Part shown: piece by piece, positions 27,840 to 38,000 of the stretch | Numbering within the stretch: position 1 is the stretch's first letter | Layout: the number at the start of each line of letters is the position of its first letter | From: Pedobacter xixiisoli | Lineage (GTDB): Bacteria > Bacteroidota > Bacteroidia > Sphingobacteriales > Sphingobacteriaceae | DNA length: 64,000 nt | NCBI RefSeq assembly: GCF_900215335.1 | Contig: NZ_OCMT01000002.1 | Coordinates: 1,054,001 to 1,118,000 of the forward strand | Direction of reading: 5' to 3' | Notes under the pieces: model-generated | Database searches by the model: none | Seen by the model: the letters and a program-made list of their open reading frames with translations, nothing else | Told to the model about the DNA's origin: nothing | Made by a program: the position numbers and the translations under genes

Positions 27840-29189
27840 ATGAACCCTGAGAAAAAACAACTTTCCCTCTTCGACCTGTCGATGATTGTAGTAAGCCTAG
27901 TGATAGGCATGGGGATTTTTAGAACCCCAGTTAACGTAGCTGCCAAAGCACAAATTCCCGAATTGTTTTTCTTAGCATGGATGGTTGGCGGTTTTGTGGC
28001 TCTTTGTGGCGCCTTAACTTATGCCGAAATTGGTTCACGTTATCCTGTTACTGGTGGATATTATAAGATTTTCTCCGTTTGCTATCATCCCTCCATCGCA
28101 TTTGCCATTAACTGTATTATTGTGGTAAGCAATGCTGCTTCGGTAGCAGGGGTTTCCTTGATTGGTGCCGAATACCTAAACAAAGCACTTTTCCCGCCAG
28201 AAATGCAGACTAACGACCACCGTATTCTAATTGGGCTGGTTAGTATCATCATTTTTTACACCATTAACCTAATGGGATTAAGAACCAGTTCTAGGACACA
28301 AAATATTTTGACGATCATCAAATTGGTGATGGTTATCACCCTGATTTGCGCTATATTTTTTGGGGCACAAACGCAGCAATTCCCTTCTGTTTTTAGCACC
28401 TCAGATGGATTGCCAGCTACGTGGAGCGATTACGGAAAAGCACTCGGCATCTGTTTAATTGCAGTCTCCTTTAGCTTTGGCGGCTATCAACAAACTATCA
28501 ATTTTGGTGGCGAAGCAAAAGATGCAAAAACGGTGATTCCTCGCTCGATTTTAGTTGGCTTGGGAATTATCATCACTTTGTACATGGCTATAAACTATGC
28601 TTACGTCAAAGTAATTGGCTTCGAACAGTTAAAATCGGCACAAAGTATTGCAGCAATTTTAGCTGGGCAGATATTTGGTCCAACGGGTTTCACCATACTT
28701 TCGGTACTGATATTTCTTTCGGTACTAGGTTATGTAAACGTGAATTTATTAAGTAATCCAAGGGCAATGTATGCCATGGGCGAAGAAGGTGCACTACCTA
28801 AAATCTTTACCAAAAAGACTAAGAAAAACGATGTAATGGTGGTAAGTTTAACCCTATTCACCATTCTTTCTATTGTTACTTTATTTTACGCACAAACCTT
28901 CGATAAGATCTTAAACTACACCATTTTCATGGACGGAGCTGGTATGATTTTTTCTGCAGCAACCATCTTTTATCTTCGTAAAAAAACAGCACATCTAGAC
29001 AAAAACACCATCTATACCATGAAGCTGTATCCGTTAATGCCAATAATTTTTATAGCGGCATATTTATTTGTAGCCATCAGCATTTATAATGATGACTCTG
29101 AAGCTGCGTTAAATGGGATTTACATTTTCTTAGGTTTTGTAGCCATTTACTTTATCCAAAGATTTTTTAACAAGAAAAAAGTAGCGTAG
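27840..29189 (+). CDS. APC-superfamily amino acid permease
   Basis: A 449-residue inner membrane transporter with about 12 hydrophobic helices. The first helix region GMGIFRTPVNVA is the APC-type substrate-binding unwound segment, and GGFVALCGALTYAEIGSRYP and SFSFGGYQQTINFGGEAKD are typical of the amino acid/polyamine/organocation family. It imports or exchanges amino acids; the substrate is not predictable. The PLP enzyme gene 52 bases downstream acts on sulfur amino acids, which hints at a related substrate but does not prove it. Confidence 0.9.
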   Translation: MNPEKKQLSLFDLSMIVVSLVIGMGIFRTPVNVAAKAQIPELFFLAWMVGGFVALCGALTYAEIGSRYPVTGGYYKIFSVCYHPSIAFAINCIIVVSNAASVAGVSLIGAEYLNKALFPPEMQTNDHRILIGLVSIIIFYTINLMGLRTSSRTQNILTIIKLVMVITLICAIFFGAQTQQFPSVFSTSDGLPATWSDYGKALGICLIAVSFSFGGYQQTINFGGEAKDAKTVIPRSILVGLGIIITLYMAINYAYVKVIGFEQLKSAQSIAAILAGQIFGPTGFTILSVLIFLSVLGYVNVNLLSNPRAMYAMGEEGALPKIFTKKTKKNDVMVVSLTLFTILSIVTLFYAQTFDKILNYTIFMDGAGMIFSAATIFYLRKKTAHLDKNTIYTMKLYPLMPIIFIAAYLFVAISIYNDDSEAALNGIYIFLGFVAIYFIQRFFNKKKVA

Positions 29190-29241
29190 TAAGAAATGTT
29201 GCTTTGGTCTTTTAACTTTTTAATTTAGACTTTTAACTTAA

Positions 29242-30408
29242 ATGGATATTTCTTACATACTTAACGAACTAGGTGAAGAACGAGAAAATTATTTCAATGC
29301 GATAGCTCCACCCATTATTCAAACGAGTAATTTCAAATTTAACACCGTTGATGATTTTCGTAGCGCTTTGGCTGATGAATACCAAGGCAACCTCTATTCA
29401 CGTGGTTTTAATCCTACAATTGATATTTTAAGGATAAAATTGGCTGCACTTGATGGTGCCCAAGATGCCCTAGTTTTTGGAAGTGGAATTGCAGCCGTGA
29501 CCATTCCGGTGTTAGCTCTATTACAACAAGGTGATGAGGTTGTTTGCGTAGAAAATCCTTACAGCTGGACAATCAAGTTATTTAATAATTTACTCCCTAA
29601 ATTTGGAGTAAAAACTACGTTTGTAGATGGAAGCGGTACCAAATCAATCGAGGCTGCAATTACTCCCCAAACAAAGTTGATCTACTTGGAATCGCCAAAT
29701 ACTTTCAGTTTTGAAGTACAGGATCTGGAAGCAATAGCAAAAATAGCAAAGGCGAAAAATATCATCACCATGATTGACAACAGCTACTGTTCGCCACTTT
29801 ATCAGCAGCCGATAGCCTACGGAATTGATTTGGTGGCTCAATCGGCAACTAAGTATCTAGCTGGACATAGTGATGTAGTAGCGGGTGTTGTTACGGGCAA
29901 AAAAGAACTCATCAAAAAGATTTTCGAGAAGGAATATATGAACATAGGTGCTTCCGTAGCACCACAAACCGCTTGGTTACTCTTACGAAGCTTGCGTACT
30001 TTACCCATCCGATTGGAAAAAATCACCGAAAATGCCAACAAAGTAATCCAGTATTTAGAACAACATCCAGCGATAGAAAGGATACTTCATCCTTTTAACA
30101 GGAACAACAAGCAATTAGCACTTGCGAAGAAACAGATGAAAGCCTGTGGAGGATTATTCAGTATCGTACTTAAAAACCCGAGTTTGGAAAAGATAGAGGC
30201 TTTTTGTAATAACTTGAAACATATTTTAATGGCAGTGTCTTGGGGTGGTTACGAAAGCTTAATTATTCCCGCTTGTGCTGGTGTAAGCAAAGCTGATTTT
30301 GACAGCAACAATCCAAGGCACGTTTTAATAAGGATTTACGTTGGCTTAGAAGAACCTGAATATTTGATTAAGGATTTGGAACAGGCACTAAAGTTGATTT
30401 CTAACTAA
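29242..30408 (+). CDS. Trans-sulfuration family PLP-dependent enzyme (Cys/Met metabolism)
   Basis: A 388-residue fold-type I PLP enzyme of the cystathionine gamma-synthase / beta-lyase / methionine gamma-lyase family. Seen: YSRGFNPTIDILRIKLAALD, FGSGIAAVT, the PLP-binding DNSYCSPLY with its Asp, and SATKYLAGHSDVV with the Schiff-base lysine at about residue 204. It cleaves or exchanges the side chain of homoserine-, cysteine- or methionine-type substrates; which one cannot be told from motifs. The stop overlaps the next start by one base (TAATG). Confidence 0.9.
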   Translation: MDISYILNELGEERENYFNAIAPPIIQTSNFKFNTVDDFRSALADEYQGNLYSRGFNPTIDILRIKLAALDGAQDALVFGSGIAAVTIPVLALLQQGDEVVCVENPYSWTIKLFNNLLPKFGVKTTFVDGSGTKSIEAAITPQTKLIYLESPNTFSFEVQDLEAIAKIAKAKNIITMIDNSYCSPLYQQPIAYGIDLVAQSATKYLAGHSDVVAGVVTGKKELIKKIFEKEYMNIGASVAPQTAWLLLRSLRTLPIRLEKITENANKVIQYLEQHPAIERILHPFNRNNKQLALAKKQMKACGGLFSIVLKNPSLEKIEAFCNNLKHILMAVSWGGYESLIIPACAGVSKADFDSNNPRHVLIRIYVGLEEPEYLIKDLEQALKLISN

Positions 30409-30953
30409 TGATGTATAACGTAAATTTATCGCCAAATGAACAGACAGGCATAGGCTTTCAACATGGAAAGATCGTTACTAGAATAATACTCGGTTTTGCG
30501 TTCCTCGCATTTGTTTCATTTTGTTTGTTCCAAAGTGATAACTCAATAAAACCAATATTTCTATTTTTAATATTGGTTAGCCTTCATATTATTGTTATTC
30601 ATGGTCTACGTCATTTAATTCAACATAATAATGCAAAACTAGGACTAGCGTTCGACAAAAAAGGGATTACGAATAACACAGCCGATACCTCTGTATTTAT
30701 TCCTTGGACGGAAATTGAGGATTTTCAAACGGGGTTCTACAGAGCAAATCAACAAATCTTCGTCAAAGTAAGCAATCCTGATAAATATCATCAGCTAAGG
30801 AGAAGTGCATACCTCACTTTTATAAATCGAATAGGTAAGTTTTTTAGATCCAAACCCGATTTACTCTGGATAGATGTTAACCTCTTAGATATAAATGAAA
30901 AGCATTTGCTTAATTTACTCCACTCAAAGTTGGAAGAAAGTAGAGCAGACTAG
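30408..30953 (+). CDS. Small membrane protein, STM3941-like (PH-fold) family
   Basis: A 181-residue protein with two adjacent hydrophobic helices (about residues 24-42 and 48-66) followed by a soluble part with a PH-like pattern: FDKKGITNN, FIPWTEIEDFQ, IFVKVSNPDKY, then a C-terminal helix. This matches the 'STM3941 family' of unknown function. It overlaps the trans-sulfuration gene by one base; an alternative ATG lies 3 bases later. Coupled translation suggests a shared transcript but reveals no role. Confidence 0.65.
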   Translation: MMYNVNLSPNEQTGIGFQHGKIVTRIILGFAFLAFVSFCLFQSDNSIKPIFLFLILVSLHIIVIHGLRHLIQHNNAKLGLAFDKKGITNNTADTSVFIPWTEIEDFQTGFYRANQQIFVKVSNPDKYHQLRRSAYLTFINRIGKFFRSKPDLLWIDVNLLDINEKHLLNLLHSKLEESRAD

Positions 30954-30998
30954 ACTATCATAGAAGTAAAGACTTCGTTCATCAAACCCGATTGAAAC

Positions 30999-31049
30999 GG
31001 CAGCCCCGAGGCACGAGGCCTACAGTGCAAAGCGGGGGCTTAAATTGCC
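30999..31049. other. GC-rich nested hairpin upstream of the DEAD-box helicase
   Basis: GGCA (30999-31002) pairs with TGCC (31046-31049), GCCCCG (31003-31008) with CGGGGGC (31033-31039), and GCAC (31011-31014) with GTGC (31025-31028). It is a three-tier stem inside an otherwise AT-rich 304-base gap (30954-31257). It lies upstream of the helicase promoter box and downstream of the STM3941-like gene, so it would be in the 3' tail of that operon or a separate small RNA. Confidence 0.5.
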
Positions 31050-31109
31050 AGGAAACGCCACCAATCATTTCCAAAAAATTATAAAAAGGCCTAGCAAATA
31101 AATTTTACC

Positions 31110-31117
31110 TACCTTTG
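31110..31117 (+). promoter_or_regulatory. TACCTTTG -7 promoter box of the helicase gene
   Basis: A full match to TANNTTTG. Transcription from here would leave a leader of about 135 bases before the helicase ATG, long for this window. Long leaders on DEAD-box helicase genes are a known site of cold-dependent control in other bacteria. No -33 TTG is obvious. Confidence 0.5.
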
Positions 31118-31257
31118 CTGCTCGAAGCTGAATTTCTTTATCATTTAAAGCAACTCGCAAGTTAGTCCTTCCAGCAATGATTGTTCTAGCTTCTTCGAAT
31201 TTTAAAGAGTGATACATGCACTTTTTAATTTTTAATTTTAACTTTTCAATAGAAAAA

Positions 31258-32508
31258 ATGTTATTTTCAGAATTAAGGCTTATTGAGCCTATATTAAAAG
31301 CTGTTGAGTCCGAAGGATATCAAAAGCCTACTCCTATACAGGAAAAAGCCATTCCAAACATCTTAAAATTAAAAGATTTATTGGGTTGTGCACAAACGGG
31401 AACAGGTAAAACTGCCGCATTCGCTATTCCTATGTTGCAGATTTTGCACATGCGCCATTTAAAAACCAATAAAAAAGCAATTAAAGCTTTGGTTTTAACG
31501 CCAACTCGCGAACTAGCCATACAAATACAAGATAGCTTTAACGCCTACGGTAAAAATCTACCGATAAAAAATTTGGTGATTTTTGGTGGTGTTGGTCAGC
31601 AACCACAAGTTGATGCGCTTAGAAAAGGTGTTGATATTTTAGTAGCAACACCTGGTAGGTTATTGGATTTAATGAACCAAGGCCATGTTAGCCTAAGCGA
31701 TATCGAAATTTTCGTGTTAGACGAGGCCGACCGTATGTTAGACATGGGTTTCATTCACGATGTGAAGCGAATTGTAGGTAAGTTACCTGCGATAAGACAA
31801 ACCTTATTTTTCTCGGCAACGATGCCTACCGAGATTGAGAAATTAGCTAATACTATCCTAAAAAATCCTGTGACGGTAGAAGTTACTCCTGTTTCTTCTA
31901 CAGCAGAAACGATTACACAATCGGTATATTTTGTTGACAAACCTGACAAGAGAAAATTATTAAGGCACTTGTTAGATGAACTTAAAATTGACCATACTTT
32001 GGTGTTTACCCGTACTAAGCACGGTGCAGATCGTATTGCTAGAGATTTAGCAAAAGACGGTATTAAATCGGCGGCGATACATGGTGATAAATCTCAAGGC
32101 GCTAGACAAAGGGCATTAAATGAGTTTAAAGAACGTAAGCTTAGGGTTTTGGTAGCTACAGATATTGCTGCCCGTGGCATTGATATTGACGACTTAACTT
32201 ATGTTTTCAACTACGATTTACCTAATATTCCAGAAACTTACGTACATAGGATTGGACGTACAGGTAGAGCGGGTGCAAATGGAACTGCCATTTCTTTTGT
32301 AGATGCAGAAGAAAATGAATACTTACTTGATATTCACAAACTGATTAAACGTACCATTCCAATTGTAGAAGACCATCCTTATCCGTTAAGTTGGAAGAGT
32401 ATGTTGGCCAGCAAAGAGGTACAACGCAAGCCACAGAAAGACTCCAAAGGAAATGCGGCAAGCAATAAAAAGAAAGTTTACAAAGGCGGTGGCAATCGTC
32501 GCAAATAA
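31258..32508 (+). CDS. DEAD-box ATP-dependent RNA helicase (RhlE type)
   Basis: A 416-residue helicase that unwinds RNA in ribosome assembly or RNA decay. Motifs in order: Q motif ([10 protein letters not shown]), motif I AQTGTGKT, Ia PTRELA, GG, Ib [27 protein letters not shown], then [33 protein letters not shown] short basic tail ([13 protein letters not shown]) follows, typical of RhlE-like proteins. I chose the ATG at 31258 (MLFSELRL) over an upstream in-frame ATG at 31216, because the extra 14 residues are low-complexity Phe/Asn-rich and homologues start at the LFSEL segment. Confidence 0.93.
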   Translation: MLFSELRLIEPILKAVESEGYQKPTPIQEKAIPNILKLKDLLGCAQTGTGKTAAFAIPMLQILHMRHLKTNKKAIKALVLTPTRELAIQIQDSFNAYGKNLPIKNLVIFGGVGQQPQVDALRKGVDILVATPGRLLDLMNQGHVSLSDIEIFVLDEADRMLDMGFIHDVKRIVGKLPAIRQTLFFSATMPTEIEKLANTILKNPVTVEVTPVSSTAETITQSVYFVDKPDKRKLLRHLLDELKIDHTLVFTRTKHGADRIARDLAKDGIKSAAIHGDKSQGARQRALNEFKERKLRVLVATDIAARGIDIDDLTYVFNYDLPNIPETYVHRIGRTGRAGANGTAISFVDAEENEYLLDIHKLIKRTIPIVEDHPYPLSWKSMLASKEVQRKPQKDSKGNAASNKKKVYKGGGNRRK

Positions 32509-32510
32509 AT

Positions 32511-32543
32511 AAAAAAGCTCCCGAAATATTCGGGAGCTTTTTT
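32511..32543. terminator. Strong bidirectional terminator
   Basis: AAAAAAGCTCCCGAA at 32511-32525 pairs perfectly with TTCGGGAGCTTTTTT at 32529-32543 around an ATA loop. The A run and T run serve both strands, ending the helicase and the convergent desaturase, whose stop codon abuts it. Confidence 0.92.
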
Positions 32544-33271
32544 TATACTTTTCTAATTTTAATTATCCTTAGCCAATGCATTACTTTCATCAATGGATAA
32601 GTTGGGTCAAACTCCCACCACTTGGTGGCAAAATTTGGAGAATTAGGTTTCTTATGATGGTTATTCTGGAACAACTCGCCCATTAAGAGAAAATCCCAAG
32701 GTAAAGAGTTTTTACTATGGTCGTCGTTATCATGGTTCGAATAGCCATATTTGTGCCCACACCAGTTAACAATGGCGCCGTGAAGTGGTCCCATTAAAAA
32801 GTGGAATGGTAATAATAAGAACATCCACCATTGCGTAGCAAAGGTAATATAAAACCAGATGTAGAATGCGGCACATGCCAATCTCCATAACCAAGAATCT
32901 CCTATTCTATCGATAATAGGCCATTCAGGATAATTGCCCCTAAATGCCGGCTCTGGCTCAATTTTATGTAATAGATAAGCTAAATACATATTCTTAGTAG
33001 CTATCATCATTCCAAAAACATCTTTAAAAAAATGTGGCGAATGTGGATCTTTTACCGTATCGCTATAAGCATGATGCATACGGTGAAGAATTGCATAAGC
33101 TCTAGGATTTAGGAATGAAGAACCCTGAGAAACTAACAATACAAGGTAAAAGAATCGCTCCCAAAAGATATTCATCTTAAACATTTTATGAGACGAATAA
33201 CGGTGAAGGAAAAAAGTTTGGCTAAACAATGATAAAAACCAATGTGCCAAGAAGAAATACAAAATGATCAT
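32543..33271 (-). CDS. Membrane fatty acid desaturase
   Basis: A 242-residue integral membrane di-iron desaturase. The three histidine boxes are present: HRYSSH (about residues 24-29), HRMHH (about 64-68) and NNHHKKP (about 205-211), plus the extra [12 protein letters not shown]. Hydrophobic helices lie between. It introduces a double bond into acyl chains; the compact size and box pattern resemble delta-9-type acyl-lipid or acyl-CoA desaturases. Such enzymes adjust membrane fluidity, often in the cold. A promoter box lies one base before the ATG, so its mRNA may be leaderless. Confidence 0.9.
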   Translation of the reverse strand: MIILYFFLAHWFLSLFSQTFFLHRYSSHKMFKMNIFWERFFYLVLLVSQGSSFLNPRAYAILHRMHHAYSDTVKDPHSPHFFKDVFGMMIATKNMYLAYLLHKIEPEPAFRGNYPEWPIIDRIGDSWLWRLACAAFYIWFYITFATQWWMFLLLPFHFLMGPLHGAIVNWCGHKYGYSNHDNDDHSKNSLPWDFLLMGELFQNNHHKKPNSPNFATKWWEFDPTYPLMKVMHWLRIIKIRKV

Positions 33272-33272
33272 A

Positions 33273-33300
33273 CAAAATTAAAACGAAGTCTATTTCACAA
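33273..33300 (-). promoter_or_regulatory. Promoter of the desaturase, adjoining the start codon
   Basis: Minus strand: TTG at 33298-33300, a 17-base spacer and TAATTTTG at 33273-33280, matching both Bacteroidota promoter elements. The box ends one base before the ATG at 33271, so transcription would start at or within a few bases of the initiation codon. Confidence 0.55.
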
Positions 33301-33348
33301 TAGTCTTCAAACAAGCTAAAATAGCGCTACTAAGTTACGGATTATAAA

Positions 33349-33846
33349 CTATCTACCGAAATCATCCTGAACGCGAACGATATCGTCCTCATCTGAAGGA
33401 TTTTCAGCATCGGTATGTTGCCAAATCTCAGCTACTACACCCCAATCTTCTAAACCTATTAAGCGGTGACGCTCACCTTGATGCAATTTAATTTGATCGT
33501 TGGGATGATAACGCTTCAATTCTCCCTCTTCGTCTGTTTCGCTAATTTTGATACCAACAGTACCAGTTACCACTTGCCAAATTTCTGCCCTACGGTGGTG
33601 ATATTGCCAAGAAAGACGAGCATTTGGTGCCACAATCAATATCTTCGGGCTTAGTTTTCCACCTATCTTCAAAGTATCTACATCTAAACCTTCAAAATAA
33701 GTATCCGCAAATTGTTGAGCTTGCCCTTCATCTATTACGAAAAAACCACCCCAAGGTCTAGTTTCATCTCTATTTACTACATTAAAACCTTCCAGTTTTA
33801 ATCGTTGTGCTACGCTATCAAAAATATCTTTTTTCTGTGTTTCCAT
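33349..33846 (-). CDS. Cupin-domain protein (mannose-6-phosphate isomerase type II-like)
   Basis: A 165-residue single cupin. The two cupin motifs are visible: YHHRRAEIWQVVTGTVGI (metal-binding His pair and Glu, about residues 84-101) and the second motif around LHQGERHRLIG. Similarity is to the cupin half of type II phosphomannose isomerase/GDP-mannose pyrophosphorylases. The guanylyltransferase half is absent and no sugar-nucleotide genes are nearby, so the substrate is open. I took the ATG at 33846 (METQKKD) rather than the TTG nine bases upstream, because a promoter box ends 6 bases before this ATG. Confidence 0.8.
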   Translation of the reverse strand: METQKKDIFDSVAQRLKLEGFNVVNRDETRPWGGFFVIDEGQAQQFADTYFEGLDVDTLKIGGKLSPKILIVAPNARLSWQYHHRRAEIWQVVTGTVGIKISETDEEGELKRYHPNDQIKLHQGERHRLIGLEDWGVVAEIWQHTDAENPSDEDDIVRVQDDFGR

Positions 33847-33852
33847 TACCTT

Positions 33853-33882
33853 CAAAAATAATGGTTACAAATTAAAAAACAA
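33853..33882 (-). promoter_or_regulatory. Near-consensus promoter of the cupin gene
   Basis: Minus strand: TTG at 33880-33882, a 19-base spacer and TATTTTTG at 33853-33860, an excellent match to TTG-N19-TANNTTTG. Six bases separate the box from the ATG, giving a leader of only a few bases. Confidence 0.6.
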
Positions 33883-33907
33883 CTGTTTACATATAATATG
33901 TTCAAAA

Positions 33908-34558
33908 TCAATCCATGACTTGATTCAGCTTAGCTTTGCGCCGTCCAATCCCTATAAATAGCAAAGACAAAAAAGCGAACAATACAGTAATAATCACACA
34001 ATTCACCAATACTTTATCTAATCCAAATTTGGTAACATTTAAAAATGGATAAGGGTAAAAATCTGAATAGCTACCTCTAATCATTACAAATACAGTATAA
34101 ACTAAAGGATAGATTAACCACAGCCATAGGTTTTTCCATTGTAACCGATGCTTAGGTACAAAGTATATCCAGTAAATTAAAAACATAAATGGCACCACTA
34201 CGTGTAATAATTCATTTAGCACCATAGACCAACCTTCTAATACCCACAAAAATCTCAAAACCGTATTATATATCAAGGCTACTACAATGATGTAGACAGA
34301 AATAGCGGTAACCACCTGCGGTTTGCAAAAAAATTTTCCAATGCTGGTTGATTTCAGCAAAAGAATAGAAGTGCTACAAATGGCAACAAGCAGGTTACTA
34401 TCTATCGTAAAATAACTAAAAAACCTGATAAGAAGTTCTGCTTTGGCTGCCGCACCACTATTAAGATGCAAATAGAATTGAAAAATTAATGCAAACCAAG
34501 CTAAAAACACTAGAATGGATAAGTATACCTTTTCAGAGAGACTCGGAGATTTTTCCAT
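33908..34558 (-). CDS. Pr6Pr family membrane protein
   Basis: A 216-residue integral membrane protein with six hydrophobic helices (about residues 12-32, 42-62, 78-98, 106-128, 142-160, 188-208). The pattern FSYFTIDSNLLVAI near residue 47 and LLHVVVPFMFLIYW near residue 117 fit the Pr6Pr/FAR-17a-like group. Function is unknown in bacteria. It is read in the same direction as the cupin gene downstream (about 60 bases away). Confidence 0.75.
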   Translation of the reverse strand: MEKSPSLSEKVYLSILVFLAWFALIFQFYLHLNSGAAAKAELLIRFFSYFTIDSNLLVAICSTSILLLKSTSIGKFFCKPQVVTAISVYIIVVALIYNTVLRFLWVLEGWSMVLNELLHVVVPFMFLIYWIYFVPKHRLQWKNLWLWLIYPLVYTVFVMIRGSYSDFYPYPFLNVTKFGLDKVLVNCVIITVLFAFLSLLFIGIGRRKAKLNQVMD

Positions 34559-34622
34559 AATTTTAGAAGATTATTAGATAGCAAAAAAGCCACTCACTTA
34601 TATGCGAATGGCTTCAAATGGG

Positions 34623-34934
34623 TTATGCTTGCGCTGTTGGCCCACCAAATCCCATCGGAAATGGCGTTTCGTCTTGTGTTTTTATACGACCATGAATTGC
34701 TTCGAATTTTTCGATATTATCTTGCATTGCTTGCATTAAACGTTTAGCATGCTCTGGAGTTAATATAATTCTAGATTTTACTTTAGCTTTAGGAATACCT
34801 GGCATTACCCTGATAAAATCTAAAACAAATTCTGTATTAGAATGCGTGATTATAGCTAAGTTTGAGAAAATACCTTCTGCAATTTCTTCAGCTAATTCTA
34901 TATTTAATTGATTTTCGTTCTGTTGTTCTTCCAT
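34623..34934 (-). CDS. DUF3467 protein
   Basis: A 103-residue acidic cytosolic protein. The pattern GIFSNLAIITHSNTEFVLDF, then PGIPKAKVKSRIILTPEHAK, is that of DUF3467, a short beta-rich family of unknown function. The gene follows rpoC on the same strand after a terminator, an arrangement I recall as common in Bacteroidota. That would put its product near transcription, but this is inference from position only. Confidence 0.8.
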   Translation of the reverse strand: MEEQQNENQLNIELAEEIAEGIFSNLAIITHSNTEFVLDFIRVMPGIPKAKVKSRIILTPEHAKRLMQAMQDNIEKFEAIHGRIKTQDETPFPMGFGGPTAQA

Positions 34935-34976
34935 AATAACAAAACTAACTTTTTAAAGGAAACATTCAAAAATAAA

Positions 34977-35004
34977 AAAGCTCCGAAGTAAACTCCGGAG
35001 CTTT
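34977..35004 (-). terminator. Terminator of the rpoBC operon
   Basis: AAAGCTCCG and CGGAGCTTT form a 9-bp stem with a 10-base loop. On the minus strand the stem is followed by TTTTTTATTTTT, a good U tract. It lies 18 bases after the rpoC stop codon. Confidence 0.85.
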
Positions 35005-35022
35005 AGATTTATAAGGTTATTA

Positions 35023-38000
35023 TTAAGCCTCTACTTCTTCTTGTTTAGAAGCTAATAATTTATCGTACTCTTCTTGAGAACCTACAATGATACGCTCGTA
35101 ACCACGTACACCAGTACCTGAAGGAATCAAGTGACCAACAATTACGTTTTCTTTCAAGCCTAACATTCTGTCTTTCTTACCTGCAATTGCAGCTTCGTTC
35201 AACACTTTTGTAGTTTCCTGGAATGAAGCAGCAGAGATAAATGACTTAGTACCTAATGAAGCACGTGTGATACCTTGTAGTACTGAACTTGCAGTAGCTG
35301 GTTTAGCATCTCTAACTTCAATCTGTTTCAAATCTTGACGCTTTAATTGAGAATTTTCGTCTCTTAATTTACGTAAAGAAAGAATTTGACCTGGTTTAAC
35401 TGCAGTCGAATCACCTGCCTCAACAACAACCTTTTTATCAAAGATTTCGTCGTTTTCGATCATGAAATCCCAACGATCAACAGAGTCATTTTCTAAGAAA
35501 CGGGTATCTCCCGGATCTTCAATATGTACTTTCTGCATCATTTGGTGTACAATTACCTCAAAGTGCTTATCGTTGATTTTCACACCTTGCAAACGGTAAA
35601 CCTCTTGGATACCATTTACTAAGTACTCTTGTACTGCTGCTGGACCTTTGATTGCCAAGATATCCGCTGGCGAGATAGAACCATCTGACAATGGCATACC
35701 TGCTTTTACGAAGTCATTATCTTGTACCAAGATGTGTTTAGACAATGGAACAAGGTATTTTTTAACCTCACCATCTCTAGACTCGATAGTAATCTCACGG
35801 TTACCACGTTTGATACCACCTAGAGTTACCACACCATCAATCTCAGTAACAACCGCAGGATTTGAAGGGTTACGAGCCTCGAATAACTCAGTTACACGAG
35901 GTAAACCACCTGTAATATCTCGGGTTTTACCAGTAGCACGAGGAATTTTAACTAACACCTGTCCAGTTTGTACTGCATCTCCGTCATCAACAGCAATGTG
36001 TGCACCTACCGGAATATTGTAAGTTCTGATTACTTCGCCTTTTTTATCCAATACCTTAATTGAAGGGTTTTTGGTTTTATCACGAGTATCGATAATTACT
36101 TTTTCACGGTGACCAGTTTGCTCATCAGATTCTTCACGGAAAGTTACGCCTTCGATAATTGCATCGAATTCGATTTTACCACCAAACTCTGAGATGATAA
36201 CCGCGTTATATGGATCCCAAGAAACAATTTTATCACCTTTAGCAACTTTATCACCTTCTTTAACATATAAAAATGCACCGTAAGGGATATTGTTATTTAC
36301 GATTACTTTGTTAGTTCCTGGCTCAACAATTCTGAATTCACCCGAACGACCTAAAACGATATCAACCACGCCATCTTCTGTAGTTGTTTGAACAGTACGC
36401 AAGTTTTCGAACTCGATTACACCATCAAACTTAGCATTGATTTGCGATTCGTTGGCAATGTTAGATGCCGTACCACCCACGTGGAATGTACGAAGTGTTA
36501 ACTGCGTACCTGGCTCACCAATTGACTGAGCAGCAATTACACCAACAGCCTCACCTCTTTGAACACGTTTGCCTGATGCCAAGTTACGTCCGTAACATAA
36601 AGCACAAACTCCACGCTTGTTCTCACAAGTTAATACCGAGCGAATTTCAACTCCTTCTAATGGAGACTCTTCAATTGCTTTAGCGATATCTTCATCAATA
36701 TCTTGACCAGCGCCTACTAATAATTCGCCATTTAATGGGTTAAATACATCATGCAATGATATACGTCCCAAGATACGCTCATATAAAGGCTCTACGATAT
36801 CTTCTTGATCTTTCAATGCCGTAGTGTACATACCTCTTAAAGTACCGCAATCTACTGCATTAACAATCATATCTTGCGCTACGTCATGCAAACGACGAGT
36901 TAAGTAACCCGCATCCGCAGTTTTTAACGCCGTATCCGCCAAACCTTTACGGGCACCGTGGGTAGAGATAAAGTACTCTAATACAGATAAACCTTCTTTA
37001 AAGTTCGACAAGATTGGGTTTTCGATAATCTCACCACCAGAACCTGATTTTTGAGGTTTAGCCATCAAGCCCCTCATACCTGCTAACTGACGAATCTGCT
37101 CTTTAGAACCACGGGCTCCAGAGTCAAGCATCATATAAACAGAGTTGAAACCTTGGTTATCTGATGATAGTTGGTTCATTACAAACGTTGTTAAACGATT
37201 GTTAATACGAGTCCAGATATCGATAATTTGGTTGTAACGCTCGTTGTTGGTAATGAAACCCATGTTATAGTTGTTTCTTACCTCTTCAACTTCATTTGCA
37301 GCCTGTTCTAATAAAGTATGTTTCTCTACAGGAATGTTTACGTCTTGTAAGTTGAACGATAAACCTCCTTGGAAAGCCATCTTGAAACCAAGTTCTTTGA
37401 TATCATCTAAGAATCTTGCAGAACGAGCCATACCAGTCATTTTCACTACTTCACCAATGATATCTCTTAAAGATTTCTTAGTTAATAGTTCGTTGATATA
37501 ACCAACTTCTTCTGGTACCATTTGGTTAAATAAAACACGACCAACTGTAGTTTCAATTAACTTGTTTACAATTGTACCGTCTGATTCTTTAACGTTAGCT
37601 TTAACTTTAATCCAAGCGTGTAAGTCTACTCTTTTCTCATTGTAGGCAATAATTACCTCTTCTGCAGAGTAGAAATTCATATCCTGACCTCTTACTACTC
37701 TCTTATCGTCAGTTTTACGGCCTTTAGTAATGTAATAAAGACCCAAAACCATATCCTGAGAAGGTACAGTAATAGGTGTACCATTAGCAGGGTTAAGAAT
37801 ATTGTGAGCAGCCAACATCAATACTTGAGCTTCCAAAATTGCAGCATTACCTAACGGTAAATGGACTGCCATTTGGTCACCATCAAAATCGGCGTTGAAA
37901 GCCGTACACACTAATGGGTGTAATTGGATAGCTTTACCTTCTACTAATTTAGGTTGGAAAGACTGAATACCTAATCTGTGTAGCGTAGGTGCACGGTTTA

